DNA of 64,000 nt from NCBI GenBank assembly GCA_030431825.1, contig JAUIIJ010000005.1:84966-148965 (forward strand), given 5' to 3'. The notes under the pieces were generated by a model. That model ran no database searches, was not told the DNA's origin, and worked only from the letters and a program-made list of their open reading frames with translations. Source of the stretch: Alphaproteobacteria bacterium. Lineage in GTDB: Bacteria; Pseudomonadota; Alphaproteobacteria; Rhodobacterales; Rhodobacteraceae. Made by a program: the position numbers and the translations under genes. This document shows, in pieces, positions 17,896 through 26,697 of the stretch; the stretch's first letter is position 1; every line of letters begins with the position of its first letter.

Positions 17896-18671
17896 GTGAT
17901 GTTGTCAGGACCGAGGCGGAAGGTCCCGTCCTCACGGTCACGGTGGATTCGCCGGACTACCGCAATTCCATGGGCGCACCCGGAGTCCGCGAGGGGCTGG
18001 CGGCTGCGGTGGATGGCTTCGAGGCCGATGAGAAGCAGCGGGTGCTCGTGCTGACCGGGGCGAACGGCACATTTTCAGCGGGCGGCAATCTCAGGGTGCT
18101 CAAGGATCTGCGCTCGCGTTCGCAGATGGAGGAGCGGATCACAAAGGGCGGCGGTACGATCGGCGTCATTCTGCGGTCGGACAAACTTTATGTCGCGGCG
18201 GTCGAAGGGCCGGCCTTCGGAGCCGGGATCGGGCTCGCCGCGGCCTGTGATTTGGTGATCGCCGCCAGCGGCGCGCGTTTCTGCGCGGCGCAAATCCGTG
18301 TCGGGGCCTCGCCCGACGCCGGGATGTTCTGGTCGGTGCCGCGCCGGATGGGGCGGGCGGCGGCCAAACGTCTGCTGCTGACCGGCGAAGAGATCGACCA
18401 GCCGACAGCGCTGGCCCACGGTCTCGCGGACTATTCGGCACCGGATGGCGGCGCACTGGAAGCGGCGCAGGCGCTGGCTCGGAAGCTCGCCTCCGGCCCG
18501 CCTCTTGCTCAGGCTACGGTAAAACGCTTCTTCGCGCAGGACATCGCCGGGATGGACGCGGTGCTGGACTGGGAACGCGATACCGCCATCGACAATTTCA
18601 TGACCGATGATTTCAGGGAAGGCGCTGCTGCATTCCTCGAGAAACGTCGACCGGCCTTCAGGGGCGCGTGA
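17892..18671 (+). CDS. Enoyl-CoA hydratase/isomerase family protein
   Basis: Crotonase-fold protein of 259 residues adding water to (or isomerising) a 2-enoyl-CoA produced by the upstream dehydrogenase pair. Oxyanion-hole segments are visible: GTFSAGGNLRVLKDL near residues 58-72 and VEGPAFGAGIGLAAACDLVIA near 102-122. Start overlaps the preceding stop (ATGA) and its stop overlaps the next start (TGATG at 18669-18673). The general-acid/base glutamates are not obvious in the usual positions (IRVGASPDAGMFWSVPR), so an isomerase or other crotonase reaction is possible. Confidence 0.9.
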   Translation: MSDVVRTEAEGPVLTVTVDSPDYRNSMGAPGVREGLAAAVDGFEADEKQRVLVLTGANGTFSAGGNLRVLKDLRSRSQMEERITKGGGTIGVILRSDKLYVAAVEGPAFGAGIGLAAACDLVIAASGARFCAAQIRVGASPDAGMFWSVPRRMGRAAAKRLLLTGEEIDQPTALAHGLADYSAPDGGALEAAQALARKLASGPPLAQATVKRFFAQDIAGMDAVLDWERDTAIDNFMTDDFREGAAAFLEKRRPAFRGA

Positions 18672-19945
18672 TGGACGACAACCCGACGACCGATCTCGGG
18701 CGACGCCTGACGAGGTTCATGGAACAAGAGATCTTCCCGCGAGTGCAGGAGATGAAGGCGTTCGTAGCCGCGAACCCGCCGGGCGCGCGGCCTGCCTTCA
18801 TGGCCGCACTCAAGCGCAAGGCGCGGGGGATGGGGCTCTGGAACCTTGGCCTGCCCAATCTGCCTGACTGGGCGCCGGGAACGCGACTGACCAACACCGA
18901 ATTCGCGCCCCTCGCCGAAACGCTCGGCTGGGTCGAATGGGCGGCAGAGGTCTTCAACTGTCATGCGCCCGATCTACCGACCATGGAAATGCTGGTTTCC
19001 ATCGGGACCGACGAGCAGAAGGAAAGGTGGCTCAAACCGATGCTGGAAGGGCAGATCTGCACCGGTTTTTCCATGACCGAGCCGGAAACCGCATCGTCGG
19101 ATGCCCGCAACATCGCGACCCGGATCGAAGACAGGGGTGACCACTGGCTCGTCAACGGGCACAAGTGGTTCACCGGAAACAGCGGCGTCCCGGGGTGGAG
19201 TTTTACGGTGCTGATCGGTGTTTCCGACCCTGAGGCTTCCGATTACGCCCGCCATTCGGCGCTGATCGTTCCGATTGATCTGCCGGGTGTGCATGTGGTG
19301 CGCGACATTCCGGTTCTGGGTTTCTCTCATCGCGCCCGTCCGAATGCGGAAGTCTTGTTCGAGAATGTCCGTGTGCCAAAGGAGAACCTGCTTGGTACGC
19401 GCGGCAATGGTTTTGCCGCGGCGCAGGTCAGGCTGGCAACCGCGCGGATTCATCACTGCATGCGTTCGATCGGCGGTGCGGAACTGATGGTGTCGCTCAT
19501 GTGCGAACGGGCGAAGAGCAGAGAGACGTTCGGGCGCAAAATCTCGGATCACGGTAAGGTGCAGGAATTCGTGGCGCTCAGCCGGATCGACCTGCAGCAG
19601 GCCCGGTTGCTCGTCCTGAACGCCGCCGCAGCATTGGATGCCAAGGGCGGGAAGGGGGCGCAGGCCGAGATCTCGATGATCAAGCTGGCCGTGGCGCGGG
19701 CCTGCTACGACGTTGCAGACCGCGCGGTTCAGGTTTTTGGTGCAATGGGCATGACCGACGATTGCCCGGTGGCTGACTTCTTTGCCGGGATGCGGGCGCT
19801 GCGGATCTATGATGGTCCGGATGAGGTGCATGTGCGCACCATTGCGCGGCATGAATTCGGACGACAGGCCGCGCAGTATCCGGAGGGGTTGCTGCATAAG
19901 TTCTGCACCGATTTCTCTGATCGGTCCCGCTGGTCCGGAGATTGA
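18671..19945 (+). CDS. Acyl-CoA dehydrogenase (ACAD10/11-like)
   Basis: Third dehydrogenase of the operon, 424 residues from the ATG at 18671. It follows the ACAD10/11 or FadE-like pattern: FSMTEPETASSDARNIATRIE at the FAD site, NGHKWFTGN, FENVRVPKENLLGTRGNGF, and a C-terminal ALRIYDGPDEVHVRTIARHE, where the tail differs from the previous two dehydrogenases. Probably acts on a different intermediate from the preceding heteromeric pair. It ends the operon; the MerR gene that follows is convergent. Confidence 0.92.
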   Translation: MDDNPTTDLGRRLTRFMEQEIFPRVQEMKAFVAANPPGARPAFMAALKRKARGMGLWNLGLPNLPDWAPGTRLTNTEFAPLAETLGWVEWAAEVFNCHAPDLPTMEMLVSIGTDEQKERWLKPMLEGQICTGFSMTEPETASSDARNIATRIEDRGDHWLVNGHKWFTGNSGVPGWSFTVLIGVSDPEASDYARHSALIVPIDLPGVHVVRDIPVLGFSHRARPNAEVLFENVRVPKENLLGTRGNGFAAAQVRLATARIHHCMRSIGGAELMVSLMCERAKSRETFGRKISDHGKVQEFVALSRIDLQQARLLVLNAAAALDAKGGKGAQAEISMIKLAVARACYDVADRAVQVFGAMGMTDDCPVADFFAGMRALRIYDGPDEVHVRTIARHEFGRQAAQYPEGLLHKFCTDFSDRSRWSGD

Positions 19946-20063
19946 GAAGTGGTCGCGGCAATCGAGGTCGGTATCTGGATCAGCCTTTGAAACGAAATGC
20001 GCCTGTGCGCATCGCGCGATCTGTTGCCGCCGGCCAGTTCGGCAGGGGCATCTCTGAGCTTTC

Positions 20064-20474
20064 TCAGGTCCGGCGTCTGGCGGTGGTGCGAGCGGCGAAA
20101 TCCATCAGGCGCTTGAACTTGGGGCAGTCCATGTGGTTTTCGGCGGGGCAATCCGCCACGTGTCGCAGGGCGTCGCGCAAGCGTGTCAGATCGCGGATCT
20201 GCTGCTCGAGCGCGTCGGCGCGGATCAGCAACTCGGTGCGCGGCAATCGGGGCGTTCCGTCGCTGGCAAACATGCCCTTGATGTCCTCGAGCGAGAACCC
20301 GGCCATCTTGCCCAACGAGATCAGCGCGAGCTGCGTGATCGCCTGCGTATCGAACTGCCGTCGCAGACCGTGCCGGCCGACCGACCGGATCAGTCCGATT
20401 TCCTCGTAATAGCGCAGCGTCGAGGGGGCGACACCGCTTTGTTCCGAGAGGACCCCGATATCGAGCAATTTCAT
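20064..20474 (-). CDS. MerR family transcriptional regulator
   Basis: 136-residue MerR-type activator/repressor. N-terminal winged helix: LLDIGVLSEQSGVAPSTLRYYEEIGLI (residues 3-29), followed by the dimerisation helix LIRADALEQQIRDLTRLRDALRHV. The C-terminus carries only two cysteines (CPAENHMDC), not the four-cysteine CX2CXCX5C cluster of SoxR, so an Fe-S SoxR call is not supported. The start is the ATG at 20474; the longer open frame runs back into the divergent transporter gene. The divergent gap contains a textbook MerR-class palindrome, so it likely controls the MFS exporter and itself. Confidence 0.9.
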   Translation of the reverse strand: MKLLDIGVLSEQSGVAPSTLRYYEEIGLIRSVGRHGLRRQFDTQAITQLALISLGKMAGFSLEDIKGMFASDGTPRLPRTELLIRADALEQQIRDLTRLRDALRHVADCPAENHMDCPKFKRLMDFAARTTARRRT

Positions 20475-20476
20475 GG

Positions 20477-20510
20477 TTGACCTCAAGCTGACTTGAAGTG
20501 GCAGGCTATC
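20477..20510 (+). promoter_or_regulatory. MerR-type operator/promoter of the MFS gene
   Basis: ACCTCAAG-CTGA-CTTGAAGT at 20480-20499 is a 7-of-8 palindrome of the class bound by SoxR/MerR-like regulators. It overlaps a TTGACC -35 (20477-20482); a poor -10 (AGGCTA, 20503-20508) would give the long 20-bp spacer typical of MerR-activated promoters. Confidence 0.65.
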
Positions 20511-20541
20511 TGCCAATGACCACAGAGGCAAGAGATCTACC

Positions 20542-21945
20542 ATGTCTGCAATATCCGAGGCGCGCGCGCCGTTTCCCGTCCTGATGGCGCTGGCCGCCGC
20601 GTCACTGACCGCGTCTCTGGGGATCAGCGTCGCGTCCGTGCTGCTGCCCACCTTGACGCGCCATTTTGGGGTGTCCGTATCGGAGGCCCAGTGGATTGTG
20701 CTGGCCTATCTGATGGCGGTGACGGTCACCATCGTCTCTGCCGGACGTCTTGGCGATCTGTTCGGCCACCGTCGGGTGATGATCCTGGGACTGATCGTCT
20801 TTGTTGCCGCGTCGATGCTGAGCGCGTCGGCACCGAGCCTGGCGCTGCTGATCCTTTGGCGGGCGATTCAGGGAACTGGCGGGGCGATCCTGATCGCGCT
20901 GCCCTTGTCAATCGCGCGCGACATGGTGCCTCCCGGCAGGCTTGGAAGCGTCATGGGCCTGTTGGGGACAACCTCGGCTGCGGGCACCGCACTCGGCCCC
21001 TCTCTTGGTGGTCTCGTGCTGGCGTTGAGCGACTGGCGACTGGCGTTCTGGCTTCTCGCCGGGTTTTCCGGGCTGACCCTTGTTCTGGCGTTCCTCGCGA
21101 TCCGGCGCGATGAGGGGCGTCCCCGCGCATCGGTGAGGTCACTTGACCTCGCCGGGACTTTGCTCCTGATTTTCGCGCTTGCGACCTATTCCCTTGCCAC
21201 CAGCGGCGGCGTGGCGGGAATTCCGGTTTCCGTCGCCGTACTTGCATTGACTACGGTGATCGCGACCGCGCTCTTCGTGGTTGTCGAGACCCGCGTGGTC
21301 ATGCCGCTAGTTCCAATGACCGTGCTGCTGGACCGGGTCGCGGGTTCCGGATTCGCCATGAACATACTGGTTGGCACCGTCATGATGGCAACGCTGGTCA
21401 TCGGCCCGTTCTTCCTGACGTTCTCGCTTGGGCTGGACGAGGCGATTGTCGGACTGGTTCTGGCGGTCGGGCCGGTCGTTGCCGCGGTCTCGGGCGTGCC
21501 CGCGGGGCGGTTGACCGATCGCTTCGGTCCGCGTCGGGTGATGCGTGCGGGTTTGTTGCAGACCATGATTGGCCTGCTCTGCCTGGCCTATTTGCCGCGC
21601 AGCTTCGGTGTGGGCGGATACATAGCCGCGTTGATCTTGCTGACGCCGGCTTTTCAATTGTTTCTCGCGGCCAACAACACAGCGGTCATGTCCGGTGCCG
21701 GCAAGGAGGAACGTGGACGGCTGTCCGGTCTGCTCGGGCTGTCGCGCAACCTTGGATTGATGACAGGTGCCGCCGCGATGTCCACGCTGTTCGTCACCTT
21801 CATGGGAACGGGTGAGGCGGCGCAAGCACCGATCGCGGATATTTCGCGTGCCTTTTCGGCGACCTTTTCCACAGCGGCCGGCCTGATCGCGATTGCCCTG
21901 GGAATGGCAATCTGGAGCCAGCCCACGCGGCGCTCGCTGTCTTGA
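20542..21945 (+). CDS. MFS transporter, DHA2 (14-helix drug:H+ antiporter) family
   Basis: Inner-membrane proton-driven exporter of 467 residues, mostly hydrophobic, consistent with 14 helices. Motif A between helices 2 and 3 is present as GRLGDLFGHRRVMI (about residues 67-80) and motif C-like GTTSAAGTALGPSLGGLV near 145-162. It is divergent from the merR gene and probably induced by that regulator, as in many multidrug efflux pairs. Exported compound unknown. Confidence 0.92.
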   Translation: MSAISEARAPFPVLMALAAASLTASLGISVASVLLPTLTRHFGVSVSEAQWIVLAYLMAVTVTIVSAGRLGDLFGHRRVMILGLIVFVAASMLSASAPSLALLILWRAIQGTGGAILIALPLSIARDMVPPGRLGSVMGLLGTTSAAGTALGPSLGGLVLALSDWRLAFWLLAGFSGLTLVLAFLAIRRDEGRPRASVRSLDLAGTLLLIFALATYSLATSGGVAGIPVSVAVLALTTVIATALFVVVETRVVMPLVPMTVLLDRVAGSGFAMNILVGTVMMATLVIGPFFLTFSLGLDEAIVGLVLAVGPVVAAVSGVPAGRLTDRFGPRRVMRAGLLQTMIGLLCLAYLPRSFGVGGYIAALILLTPAFQLFLAANNTAVMSGAGKEERGRLSGLLGLSRNLGLMTGAAAMSTLFVTFMGTGEAAQAPIADISRAFSATFSTAAGLIAIALGMAIWSQPTRRSLS

Positions 21946-22189
21946 CCTCGCGTTTTACGGCCTTGGCTGAGTGAAGGCACAGCGCGATTCCGGCGGCTGT
22001 GACGCGAACCGCGTCGTTGCAACGCAAGTCACGGATCGGTCGCTCCTGTCGCGCCTATCAGGGTCGGTTTGCGCAATCGTCGCTGCGTCTCGACCGGCCG
22101 GAGCCTTTCGCCGATGACGACTCTTGATGACATGGCGGGTGCCGGAGTCTAGGCTTCTTGCGAGGAGACTATCCACGGAGGACTTCCTT

Positions 22190-23380
22190 ATGAAACTCAC
22201 TATTTTATTTGCAGTTGGTTCACTGACCTTTGGGATCGCCGCAAGTTCAGCGTTCGCGCAGGAGAGCGCGCCGCCGAACATCCTGGCGATCATGGTCGAT
22301 GACGTGGCCCAGACGAGCCTCAGCGCCTACAGCCACGGGATGCAGTACCCGACGCCGAATATCGACCGGATCGCGGCCGAGGGTGCATTGTTCACAGATC
22401 ATTACGCCCAGCCAAGTTGTACAGCCGGTCGCGCCGCTTTCCTGATGGGGCAACTGCCGGTGCGCACCGGCCTGACGACGGTTGGCCAGCCCGGCAACCC
22501 GCTCGGCATTCAGCCCGAGGACCCGACGCTTGCCGAAGTCCTGAAAGAGCAAGGGTACATGACGGGGCAATTCGGCAAGAACCACCTTGGCGATCTTGAC
22601 GAGCACCTGCCGACGAAACATGGCTTTGATGAATTTTTTGGAAACCTTTACCACCTGAACGTGTCCGAAGAGCCGGAGCAGGCAGATTACCCCAAGACCC
22701 CCGAGTTTCTCGAGAAGTTCGGTCCGAGAGGTGTGATCGAGTCCTTCGCGGACGGCGAAATCAACGACACCGGTCCGTTGACCAAGAAACGCATGGAAAC
22801 CTTTGATGAAGAGGTACTCGCCCGCACTATCAACTTCATGGAGCGTGCGGTCGATCAGCAAAAGCCGTTCTTCATCTGGCACGCGCCCAGCCGGATGCAC
22901 GTATACACGCACCTCAAGGACGAGAGCCGCAATCTCGCGACCGGTATCAGCTCGGAAGAGGACCTGTTCGGAAGCGGCCTGATCGAGCATGACGGCCATG
23001 TCGGCTCCCTGCTCGACAAGATCGACGAACTGGGTATCGCGGACAACACCATCGTTCTCTACACGACGGACAATGGCCCAGAAAGCGGCACCCAGTATCG
23101 GGCCGTCCGATCCGGCGCATCAGGTCCGGCCCGCGCCGTTCTGTCTGCGGCCATCGGTATCAAAGACATGGATCGACGAGGGCCGTGCGGCCAGGGCGAT
23201 ATCCGCACCACGTCGCACGTCCAGATCGCCGGGCAGTTTGGCGATGATCGGCTTGTCGTCGATGCCGACATCCGTGTGGACGAGTTGCCATTCCCCCAGA
23301 TGCTCGATGTGGTCGATCCGGCCCCGGAACAACGGGGCGGCATCACCGGCCAGCGCAAGGTCTTCGGGTCGCACACCTAG
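22190..23380 (+). pseudogene. Arylsulfatase, truncated after about 300 residues
   Basis: Exported sulfatase whose C-terminal half is missing. Start at 22190 with GGAGGA 7 bases upstream; signal peptide ending in SSAFA-QE. The N-terminal sulfatase domain is sound: metal-binding Asp-Asp (VDDVA, residues 37-38) and the formylglycine motif CTAGR with Cys77. Family resemblance stops just after TTDNGPE (about residue 298, near base 23090-23110), where normal enzymes continue for some 200 residues. The remaining open frame to 23380 simply reads the antisense strand of the convergent ABC ATPase gene. Very likely inactive; it marks a deletion or insertion breakpoint. Confidence 0.88.
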
Positions 23381-24214
23381 TTGAACAGGACCGGCATCGA
23401 ATGCACCGGCACCGCCGAGCACGCATTCGCCGCTTGCGGCATGGGTGATCGTTGCCCCGCCATCCCGATGATGCAATTGCGCCGGCAGGACGTTCATCGC
23501 GGGCGAGCCAATGAACTGGGCCACAAAGACGTTTCGGGGCGTTCGGTAAAGCTCTTGCGGCGTGCCCACCTGTTCGATTTCGCCGTCGCGCAAGACAACT
23601 ATACGGTCCGCCAGCGTCATCGCCTCGACCTGATCGTGGGTAACGTAGATCATCGTCGTATCAGGCATGGATTGCTTCAATTTGGCAATCTCGATCCGGG
23701 TCGCCACCCGCAGCGCAGCGTCGAGATTGGACAGCGGTTCGTCAAAGAGAAAGACCCGTGGATCACGAACGATGGCGCGCCCGATTGCGACCCTCTGGCG
23801 CTGCCCGCCTGACAGCGCCTTGGGATAGCGCCCGAGCAGCGGAGTGAGTTGCAGGATGTCCGCGGCGCGTTGCACCCGCTCGCGTATCTCGTTCTTTTTT
23901 ATGCCGGCGATCTTCAGTCCGAACGCCATGTTGTCAAACAGGGTCATGTGCGGATAGAGCGCGTAGCTTTGGAACACCATTGAAATTCCGCGCCGCGAAG
24001 GTGGCACATCGTTCATCAGCGCGCCGCCGATCCGTAGCTCGCCGCTGCTTATTTCCTCAAGTCCGGCAATACAGCGCAGCAAGGTGGACTTGCCGCAGCC
24101 TGATGGACCGACGAAAACCATGAATTCTCCCTTTTCGCATTCAAGATCAATGCCGTGCAGGACTTCGATCCCGCCATAGGTCTTGCGGATTTGGTGGAGC
24201 GTCATCTCTGCCAT
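23120..24214 (-). CDS. Sugar ABC transporter ATP-binding protein (UgpC/MalK type)
   Basis: 364-residue ATPase of the CUT1 sugar-importer class. The start at 24214 has AAGGAGG 8 bases upstream; the frame is open further but without family character. Walker A GPSGCGKST (about 36-44), signature LSGGQRQR, Walker B VFLFDEPLSNLDA, and a C-terminal OB-type regulatory domain ending with IALAARPSSIHVFDTDGRR, so the protein is complete. It is the last gene of the seven-gene minus-strand fructosamine operon. Its 3' end lies within tens of bases of the truncated-sulfatase breakpoint. Confidence 0.93.
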   Translation of the reverse strand: MAEMTLHQIRKTYGGIEVLHGIDLECEKGEFMVFVGPSGCGKSTLLRCIAGLEEISSGELRIGGALMNDVPPSRRGISMVFQSYALYPHMTLFDNMAFGLKIAGIKKNEIRERVQRAADILQLTPLLGRYPKALSGGQRQRVAIGRAIVRDPRVFLFDEPLSNLDAALRVATRIEIAKLKQSMPDTTMIYVTHDQVEAMTLADRIVVLRDGEIEQVGTPQELYRTPRNVFVAQFIGSPAMNVLPAQLHHRDGGATITHAASGECVLGGAGAFDAGPVQLGVRPEDLALAGDAAPLFRGRIDHIEHLGEWQLVHTDVGIDDKPIIAKLPGDLDVRRGADIALAARPSSIHVFDTDGRRQNGAGRT

Positions 24215-24248
24215 GGCGGTCGCCTCCTTCGATTGGGGGGTGGCGGCG

Positions 24249-25661
24249 TCAGCCGTTGCCCGGTGCGAGATTTGAAAGAAATCGGGTGAGCCTTCCGGGA
24301 CGGTGTCCGGCGATCTCTGCCGCGTTTCGGCGGCGCACTGCGGCCCGTATGATACGCGCGCCGCAATACCGAATCGGTTCAGGCGGCAGCGCCCTGCGCC
24401 GAGCGACCCCCACGAGCCCGCTTCGCGCCCATTCATCCGCACGCCCCAGCACGAGGCTGGCCAGAATACGTCCGGCAACGGGGGTCTGCGCGATACCGGT
24501 GCCGTTGAAGCCGAGCCCGAAGAAGATATTCGGATGGCCGGGAAGACGATCAAAGATTGGCATGTGATCAGAGGTGCAATCCACCGGACCGGCCCAGTCA
24601 TGGGTGATCCGGGCGTCGCTGAGCATGGGGTAGACCCGCGCCAGTTCTGTGCGGTTGGCCTGTCCCCGGTCCCGGCTTCGGTTGAACTCAGTGCCGAAAT
24701 CGTCGCGAAAGGCGATCCTGCCGCTGCCATGTCCGAAGATCACCCGCCCGGCCTGGCTGCGTTGATAATACAAGACCTGCCGCTGCGAATCGCAGATCGC
24801 GGCTCCGTCCTTCCAACCGATTGCATCGAGCATGTCGGGCAAGGGTTCGGTGGCGATGATCTGGCTCTGCACCACGAACATGTGCCGGCGCAACGCGGGG
24901 ATGCCCGCAAGCCAGGCATTCGCCGCCAGAACCACTTTTGGCGTACGCAGCGCGCCCCGGTCGGTCTCGACGGAACAGCACGCGCCCGGCACGATCCGGC
25001 GTATCGGCGAATTCTCGAACACCCTGACACCACTGGCGATGGCCAGATCGCGCAGACCCTTCGCAAGCTTCGCGGGATGTACGCTCCCGGCGCGGTCTTC
25101 GGCGATACCTGCGTAGGAGGCTGACGATCCGGTGCGTCTCGCGATTTCCTCGGCACTCAGGTTCCGGAACCGTCGCACCCCGGCAGCGGCGGTTGCGGCG
25201 GCGGCTCGCGCCCACGCGCCCTCCTGAGCCTTGGAGCTGGCGGTCCAGAGCCAGCCATCTAGCCTCAGGTCCATGTCGATCGCGCCGGAGGTCTGAAGCG
25301 TGGCCAGTTCTTCGATCGCCTCTGCAGACGCGGCGCAGAGCCGGCGGGCTTCGGTGTCTCCGACCACCTCGGCCAGCGTGTCGATCTCGGCGTACCAACT
25401 GTGTACCTGTCCGCCGTTTCGACCCGACGCGCCCGACCCGCAGCACCCTGCTTCGACCACGCAGACGCGGGTATCGGGCGCCATCGCGACCAGACGGAGC
25501 GCGGTCCAGAGCCCGGTATAGCCGCCACCGACGACCACGACGTCGGCGTTCGAGTCGCCGTTCAGCGGCTTGGTGGCCGCAGTCGCCTCGATGTCCTGAA
25601 GCCAGAAGGATCGGTCTTCCGCTGCTGCCTGAATGGGCCGTCGCATGGTGATCGCGGACAT
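24249..25661 (-). CDS. FAD-dependent oxidoreductase (DAO family) in the fructosamine operon
   Basis: 470-residue flavoprotein of the D-amino-acid-oxidase-like superfamily (DadA/PuuB-like). GxGxxG FAD site: ADVVVVGGGYTGLWTALRL near residues 39-57; a second FAD-fold signature AGCCGSGASGRNGGQVHSWY; C-terminal FFGLGFNGTGIAQTPVAGR. Start at 25661 overlaps the kinase stop (ATGA) with GGAGAG upstream. Such enzymes oxidise secondary or primary amines of amino acids. In this operon an oxidation of fructosamines or of released amino acids is plausible; amadoriase activity is a hypothesis from context only. No covalent-FAD motif was identified. Confidence 0.9.
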   Translation of the reverse strand: MSAITMRRPIQAAAEDRSFWLQDIEATAATKPLNGDSNADVVVVGGGYTGLWTALRLVAMAPDTRVCVVEAGCCGSGASGRNGGQVHSWYAEIDTLAEVVGDTEARRLCAASAEAIEELATLQTSGAIDMDLRLDGWLWTASSKAQEGAWARAAAATAAAGVRRFRNLSAEEIARRTGSSASYAGIAEDRAGSVHPAKLAKGLRDLAIASGVRVFENSPIRRIVPGACCSVETDRGALRTPKVVLAANAWLAGIPALRRHMFVVQSQIIATEPLPDMLDAIGWKDGAAICDSQRQVLYYQRSQAGRVIFGHGSGRIAFRDDFGTEFNRSRDRGQANRTELARVYPMLSDARITHDWAGPVDCTSDHMPIFDRLPGHPNIFFGLGFNGTGIAQTPVAGRILASLVLGRADEWARSGLVGVARRRALPPEPIRYCGARIIRAAVRRRNAAEIAGHRPGRLTRFLSNLAPGNG

Positions 25662-26530
25662 CAGAAACTCTCCTTCGCGGCGTTGATCGTATCGGTGTAT
25701 TTCGCGCGAATCCAATCCGGAGCCGCGCGCAGTTCCTGTGGAAAGCCTCCCTTGTGTTGGCAGGTATCTGCTGCGGCTCGGGTTGCGGCGGTCATGGCGT
25801 CAAGAGGGGCATGGCCGTCGATGCAGAAGGCGTCGATGAAGCGCGCTATGAAACTGTCACCGGCACCACAGGTATCAAGGACTGGGACCCGGTGCGCGGG
25901 AACGGCGTGAAACGCGGTGCCGTCGCCATAGAACGCGCCGCGCTCTCCACAGGTCACAACGGCGCGCTGCGCGCCGGCCGCCAGCAGTGCCTCGAGCAGG
26001 GGTGCGACCGGACGGGCGGTGTCTTCGGGACCGGAGGCAAAGACCAGCCGCACGCCTCGCAATTCGAGGTCCAGATGGCGGGTTGAAACATCTACGCTAA
26101 AGGGGATCTGGTTCGTGGCCAGCCGGCGCAGCAGTTCCGGATTGGAATGCGTGCCCAGATGAACCCAGTCGGCCCCCGCAAGCGCGGTAAAACGCTCGTC
26201 AGAGGGCAGATAACCGTGACCGACACCGAGATCCTCGAGAAGGAAGTGTCGGTCCCCGTTGGTCTCGCGCAGAAGGGTGACGGCGGTTTTGCCGGCGCGG
26301 CGCTCGACATCCTTTACCGGCAATCCGGCGCGCGCGACCTCGTCGAGCAGGATTTCGGCTTCTGCATCGTCTCCGACGGCACCGAAATAGCGGGCGTTGC
26401 GACCTGCACGATGCCATTGCACCGCCACGTTGAGCGCGTTGCCGCCAACGGCCATCGTATTCTTGTCGATGTAGACATCCAGGCAATTGTCGCCAACGGC
26501 GATCAGGCGCGGGCGTTCTACTGTGTTCAT
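25661..26530 (-). CDS. frlD: Fructosamine (fructoselysine-type) 6-kinase, PfkB family
   Basis: 289-residue PfkB sugar kinase closest in pattern to FrlD, which phosphorylates the C6 hydroxyl of fructoselysine-type Amadori products. The FrlD hallmark near the N-terminus, GDNCLDVY...GGNALNVAV (residues 13 onward), matches the enterobacterial enzyme's GDNCVDIY...GGNAVNVAV. The C-terminal PfkB signature DTCGAGDSFIARF begins at residue 219, with catalytic Asp225. The start overlaps the end of a 56-codon frame (ATGA) and AGAGG lies upstream. Pairing with the SIS-type deglycase at the head of the operon supports the call. The exact amino-acid moiety is unknown. Confidence 0.87.
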   Translation of the reverse strand: MNTVERPRLIAVGDNCLDVYIDKNTMAVGGNALNVAVQWHRAGRNARYFGAVGDDAEAEILLDEVARAGLPVKDVERRAGKTAVTLLRETNGDRHFLLEDLGVGHGYLPSDERFTALAGADWVHLGTHSNPELLRRLATNQIPFSVDVSTRHLDLELRGVRLVFASGPEDTARPVAPLLEALLAAGAQRAVVTCGERGAFYGDGTAFHAVPAHRVPVLDTCGAGDSFIARFIDAFCIDGHAPLDAMTAATRAAADTCQHKGGFPQELRAAPDWIRAKYTDTINAAKESF

Positions 26531-26697
26531 GCCAAGGCCTCTGATGTGTCGGGATATGTTGCGATTGGCCAAAGCATGACCTTGCTCGGTCCCGGAGCCG
26601 GGGAACAATCCAGCCGGAACCACGTGACCGCGAGAACCGCGCCAGCCAGCTGCGCTGCAGCGCGCGCCGCCAGATTAGTGCTCGCGGCGGATTTCAT
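26527..26697 (-). CDS. Small 56-residue protein coupled between permease and kinase genes
   Basis: A short open frame exactly fills the space between the sugar permease and the kinase. Its ATG (26697) overlaps the permease stop as ATGA, and its TGA (26527-26529) overlaps the kinase ATG in the same way. The product would be Ala-rich with one moderately hydrophobic stretch (AAAQLAGAVLAVTWF, residues 13-27) after a basic N-terminus. No homologue recognised. It may be a real small protein or merely a frame that keeps ribosomes moving into the kinase gene; frame maintenance by chance is possible at this GC content. Confidence 0.4.
   Translation of the reverse strand: MKSAASTNLAARAAAQLAGAVLAVTWFRLDCSPAPGPSKVMLWPIATYPDTSEALA

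Noticed and set aside
20064..20474. SoxR assignment for the MerR protein
   Set aside because: Operator is SoxR-like, but the four-cysteine Fe-S cluster motif is missing.
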